Positions 60,665-64,000 of a stretch of DNA of 64,000 nt are shown in pieces. The notes under the pieces are model-generated. The model was not told where the DNA came from, made no database searches, and saw nothing but the letters and a program-made list of their open reading frames with translations. Origin of the DNA: Pocillopora verrucosa. Lineage: Eukaryota; Cnidaria; Anthozoa; Scleractinia; Pocilloporidae. Position 1 is the first letter of the stretch, and every line of letters begins with the position of its first letter. The position numbers and the translations under genes were made by a program. Location: the NCBI RefSeq assembly GCF_036669915.1, contig NC_089320.1, forward strand, positions 18,473,868 through 18,537,867, read 5' to 3'.

Positions 60665-62894
60665 TTTACCTCTACTAATATTAATTAATATTGATATGAT
60701 AACCCGGGCCAGTATCTGTAGGAGATATTGGGTTATCATGTCGAGTTCAAAGTCTGCCTGCCTTAAGCCCCTTGTCCATGTAGTGTTCTCAAACATCTGC
60801 AGACTCAGAAAGAAGTGCCTTCTTTCGCAGATTGTTTAAAAAAAATGTGTTATGGAACAATTATTTAATTCGTTTTTCAAATGATAACTCATACCTCGGC
60901 ATTGATAATTCATGCTGTATCATGCTCAACTTCGTCCAATAATAGGTATTTGCATTGCCTCATCCTTCGGCTTCGGCAGACAACACAGTTGCGAGATTTA
61001 ATAATTTTTGATATCATGCGAAAAGCGAATCTAATAATTGCTTTATTATACATTTTTAATAATAATGTGCAATAATCAGCGAAAGAAGACGCTCTCTCTG
61101 AGTTTGCAAAGGTTGAGAACACTTTACGGACGAGGGGCTTAGTGTAATATCCGCTGTATGGGGTTATCATGTCAACTTCACACGCTTTGTATATTGATTG
61201 AATATTCTCGAACACTCAAATTTTAATGGTTAATAAAAATAATAACAATAATGATAATATAATCGACTGAGTCAGTTCTGTTTTAACTGGTTCATTACAA
61301 CGTTGAAAGCCACAAGATTTTAGAATAAGGCAAATTCGCCCATCAGTTGGTTGAGGCCAAAACAGCCTACAGCTGGCCAAACAAACCCTCATGTTTTTGG
61401 TGTAACGCTCGCTGTTCAGATGCTAACGTAGCCTAAGAAGCTGCAAGCCAAAGAAAAAATGGAAAATATGAAGATTTTTGCAGCTTGAATGTATTTGGCC
61501 TTCTTGCACGCTTGCGTGATTATTCACACTGTAAGGTTACCTTTTTTTTTTGGTTCTTATTTTCTCAAAGCCGTCCAGTGCGATGATAATAGTAATAAAG
61601 TTTATGTTATCGGGCAAAAATACATTTGGCCCCTCCAAGAGCTCATTTTAACCCTCGTTTACTAGCCCGGCCTAAAAGGCTCTGATTCGGGCCTAAGACA
61701 TATCAATGCCCACGACCATAGAGTCTACTTTTATAAAATAAATAAATAATAATAGTAATATAAAAAAAATTTTAAAAAAAACCGAGCCAAGCGTGTATCT
61801 ACTCACCCTGGGTGGTGTTCATGTAGAGCATCCACATACTTCTTTGCAGCTTTTTTTGCGATCATCATATCCAAACTATGATTCGCTAATTCTGGATAAT
61901 ATTCCACCACGCTTTTATACTCAACATCTGGGTAACTCTTTATGGGAATAAAGTAACCGTTTAGGAAGTCGTAACCCCTTTTCGGGCCTCTGGGTGCTTC
62001 TTTCATGGTTAGATAACTTGGTTCATAAGCGCAATGAGGCAATACGTTGGCAACTTCGTCGTGAAAAAGGTACACAGGTCTGGATTTGGTGTTCGTTTCT
62101 AAGCTTTGAAAATGACTGTGCCTTGATTTACAAGCGGGACTTTCTGGAACAGAGTTGTAGTTATTTTCCGTTACACTGTTGTCAATGAATAGAGAAAGGT
62201 TATCGGCGGGAATCGTCTCAAATTTATCTCTTTTCATTCCAGGCAGGCTCCATGCGACTCGAACAAAATCATCTCCTCCCATTTGAAGATGAAGAATTTC
62301 TATGAAATATTTGTGACCCATTAACAACTTTATTTCGATGGAAACTTGTGTGGGCGAAAGCTGAAAATTGTTTCTGGTGGTCCATTCACTCAGGCTACAA
62401 ATCAAAACAGCATTTTCTGGGTATTCGTTTGAGCTGAGCCACAGTTCAGAGAAGTCATCGGAAGCTAAAGCAAATTTATAATATCCTGTTTTCGGCGGGT
62501 GTAGAAACCCAAAAATTCTCTGAGCATAATCACTTTCATATCTTGAAATATCCAATGAGTTTACAACGGTTTTCACGTCTGGTGCCTTTGGAAACAACGG
62601 GTGATAACAAAGAAGTTGAATTGAAGATTGGCAGAAGTCGTTCCAGATATGGGTATTCGCTCCCAATAACTCCATTTTGGCTGCTTGATTGGCGACTGCG
62701 AACCTTTTCCGGTAATTCGAGTTCAATTTATAACTTTCATTGTCAAAAGAAACATTAAATTCAACTGATATCCGGTGCCTTACTGTTACTAAAAACGTTC
62801 CACAAATGACAAAGGCTGCAAATGCTAGAGTAATGCTCTTGGTGAGTCGCTTTCTGCGAAAGAGAAACATAAAGAATTTACACAGTGGCTTCAT
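57499..62894 (-). CDS. PA14-domain beta-1,4-N-acetylgalactosaminyltransferase (B4GALNT3/4-like)
   Basis: Three exons, 61807-62894, 58354-58873 and 57499-57798, join in phase (2, then 0) to 635 aa. This is a Golgi type II membrane enzyme expected to transfer GalNAc to GlcNAc-ended glycans. Residues 1-20 are basic and cytosolic, 21-38 are a membrane anchor (ITLAFAAFVICGTFLVTV) and about 85-235 form a PA14-like domain (GFLHPPKTGYYKFALASDDF, then GHKYFIEILH). From about 363 the CHGN-type transferase domain follows. The metal-binding DxD equivalent is D521-L-H in FTLDLHLDLP; the acceptor-site motif is WGGEDWDF at 595-602; the end is HYFHSKKGMW. Vertebrate B4GALNT3/4 are about 1,000 aa; here the middle linker is much shorter. 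The 2.9-kb first intron holds a recombinase pseudogene and foldback repeats. Confidence 0.92.
59096..60200 (+). pseudogene. Crypton-derived tyrosine-recombinase-like (DUF3504 / KIAA1958-like) pseudogene
   Basis: Collinear pieces of one protein lie in changing frames: FREISGEEIQKLAGKNSKTK and WVESKGLNDDVVEYEGKEHD (59111-59260), REKGHGKWLNATKAPTVLEK (about 59450-59510), EIFVEDFSLNKDDQGTE (about 59600-59650), LRKKRRATQPNIFATGGPP (about 59690-59750), a region like RPEEMRNSDPYYLAIIEKP near 59788, and VRKTLMKKLKA (about 59947-59980), which carries the conserved arginine of the recombinase active site. At least five frame changes and several stops separate them. The family derives from Crypton DNA transposons and is abundant in coral genomes. 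It lies antisense inside the first intron of the glycosyltransferase gene and has no introns of its own, consistent with a transposon or retrocopy remnant. Confidence 0.8.
60551..60626. repeat. Near-perfect 29-bp inverted repeat (hairpin)
   Basis: 60551-60579 (GTAATATTTCAAAATTGTCC...) and 60598-60626 (...GAACAATTTTGAAATATCAC) are reverse complements with about three mismatches and an 18-bp loop. GACTTGTA just outside the left arm has a complement, TACAAGTC, at about 60652, suggesting the remnant of a longer foldback element. Confidence 0.8.
60764..61141. mobile_element. Foldback element with about 70-bp inverted arms
   Basis: The left arm 60764-60836 (TAAGCCCC-T-GTCC, AGTGTTCTCAA, GACTCAGA, TCTTTCGC) and the right arm 61071-61141 (GCGAAAGAAGA, TCTGAGTTTGC, TTGAGAACACT, GAGGGGCTTA) are imperfect reverse complements around 230 bp of AT-rich centre. 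GGTTATCATGTC flanks both sides (60731 and about 61163) in the same orientation, with an inverted copy (ATGATAACCC) at about 60696. Noncoding. Confidence 0.75.
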
Positions 62895-63700
62895 GGTTCT
62901 TACTTTTAAAATAAATGGCCACTATTTAGCTTCGTATGTTAATCAATCACCTTGCGTGTGTATTTTGACACGGTTCGGACAGATTTTTACAAACTTCACT
63001 AAATCACTTAGATACGCTCCAGCAGAAAAGTTTTATTACTTTATCGTTGTTTGCAAAGCCTGCGTCATTTGTTTATTTATTTATTCACTTTTTTTTTAAA
63101 TCAAAAACCTCTTTAAGGAAAAAAATAAAAAATGCTCTTCTTACCAGGAACTGAGACTGTATTGACGCGACAGGTTCAAGAGTTTGCGATCTCTTTAAAA
63201 TTAGATCATGGACTCGTCGTTTCCATGGTATCATAGCCTACTTATTGCGTTAATATATCAAAAAGTTGCCCAGATACGAGTGTCCATTTAAATGCGTCGA
63301 ATGTTTTGAATCCTTTGAGGCCTTTAATTTTGGTGTGCTTAAAACCGAAATACTCATCTTTTAGATTTAAATATTCACTCAAATTAAATGCACCATATTT
63401 CAAAGGTGAGAAAAAAAAAACTTCCTAGTAAGAGTATAAAATCCCCTCAAAGAACGATATTCTCTGGTAAGCTACTGTAATCTAATACTAACCATGATAG
63501 CCTAGTACAGTGCTTTGTCTATCTAGTAGTTATTTTTTTAATGTTATGTTATAGTTGTGTTTCAGTTTTGTAGTACTTTTGTAAACTGTATGCCGATTTT
63601 TAAGTATCAAATGATTAAACGTACTATTTTAATGTTTAAGTTTTTATTTGGAGTTGATTGTTTTGGTGAATAAAATGAATATACAACAAGGGGCGATACG
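62895..63700. other. Upstream region of the glycosyltransferase gene, nothing recognised
   Basis: AT-rich sequence holding the promoter and possible 5' UTR of the minus-strand gene. No other coding evidence is seen; the plus-strand frame 62740-63099 overlaps the real gene and is a shadow. Confidence 0.45.
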
Positions 63701-63717
63701 AATTTTATGGAAAATGT

Positions 63718-63831
63718 GTCCGTTTGGTATTTATCAGTACGAGTTGGCAGGTATCACAAATCGAACGAATATGCAATGCGAACGAGTGTGATTTCTTATA
63801 CAAACTAAAAGTGCGTGAATACCATACGGAC
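63718..63831. mobile_element. Short MITE-like element with 14-bp inverted ends
   Basis: GTCCGTTTGGTATT at 63718 and AATACCATACGGAC ending at 63831 are inverted with one mismatch around 114 bp. Inner words (GAACGAAT, GCGAACGAG) suggest further degenerate symmetry. No target duplication is evident. Confidence 0.55.
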
Positions 63832-64000
63832 CGAGGGAATATCAAATTAGCTACCCCTGCTGTTCAACTTCTTTTTTAATTACAAAATTCCTCAAACGTC
63901 CTGACATTGGCCGGGACCAACTTCAAAACAATTTTATCCTGTACAAAACAAAATATCCTTAGAGAATTAGAAGCATTCCGTCACGGTGCTTGCAAAAAGT

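Overview
The window is animal nuclear DNA. Its genes have many short exons with GT-AG introns, AATAAA signals, and introns packed with dispersed repeats. Gene content and repeat families point to an anthozoan cnidarian, most likely a stony coral: abundant short inverted-repeat MITEs, tRNA-derived SINEs, Penelope-like and Crypton-like remnants, and a cysteine module joined to a thrombospondin repeat. The species is inferred, not proven.

Layout. 0-3 kb has no gene. 3.0-6.5 kb (+): secreted cysteine-rich protein with one thrombospondin type-1 repeat, 4 exons. 7.46-10.16 kb: 27-bp satellite of about 100 units. 11.4-21.1 kb (-): complete 22-exon CDC40/PRP17 splicing factor, 577 aa. 21.1-25.0 kb: repeat-rich spacer with a tetranucleotide microsatellite, an AAG/ATC-rich minisatellite, a SINE-like element and MITEs. 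25.0-31.4 kb (-): short membrane-anchored collagen, 257 aa, 9 exons, 65 uninterrupted Gly-X-Y triplets. 31.7-34.2 kb (+): MPPED1/2-like metallophosphoesterase. 34.2-40.3 kb (-): holocarboxylase synthetase (HLCS). Both of these last two genes are broken by many one-base indels. 40.7-43.5 kb (-): intact 211-aa protein I do not recognise. 44.1-57.1 kb (+): complete 33-exon TEX11/SPO22 (ZIP4) meiosis gene, 929 aa. 57.5-62.9 kb (-): PA14-domain beta-1,4-N-acetylgalactosaminyltransferase (B4GALNT3/4-like), 635 aa, 3 exons, with a Crypton-derived recombinase pseudogene and foldback repeats in its first intron. 62.9-64 kb has no gene.

Exon-intron structures were assembled by hand from reading frame, splice consensus and remembered family sequence. 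For CDC40, TEX11, the collagen, the glycosyltransferase and the unknown gene every exon phase closes and the total is an exact multiple of three, so these models are strong. The neighbouring genes have unrelated cell functions and form no operon-like unit. The pairings worth noting are the divergent starts (collagen/MPPED-like, 288 bp apart; unknown gene/TEX11, 631 bp apart) and the convergent ends (MPPED-like/HLCS, apparently overlapping; TEX11/B4GALNT-like, 384 bp apart).

The strongest leads are the unknown gene divergent from a meiosis gene, the cluster of frameshifts across two unrelated genes at 31.9-39.6 kb (assembly error or a decayed duplicate), and the homogenised satellite. I saw no clear new multi-gene system.
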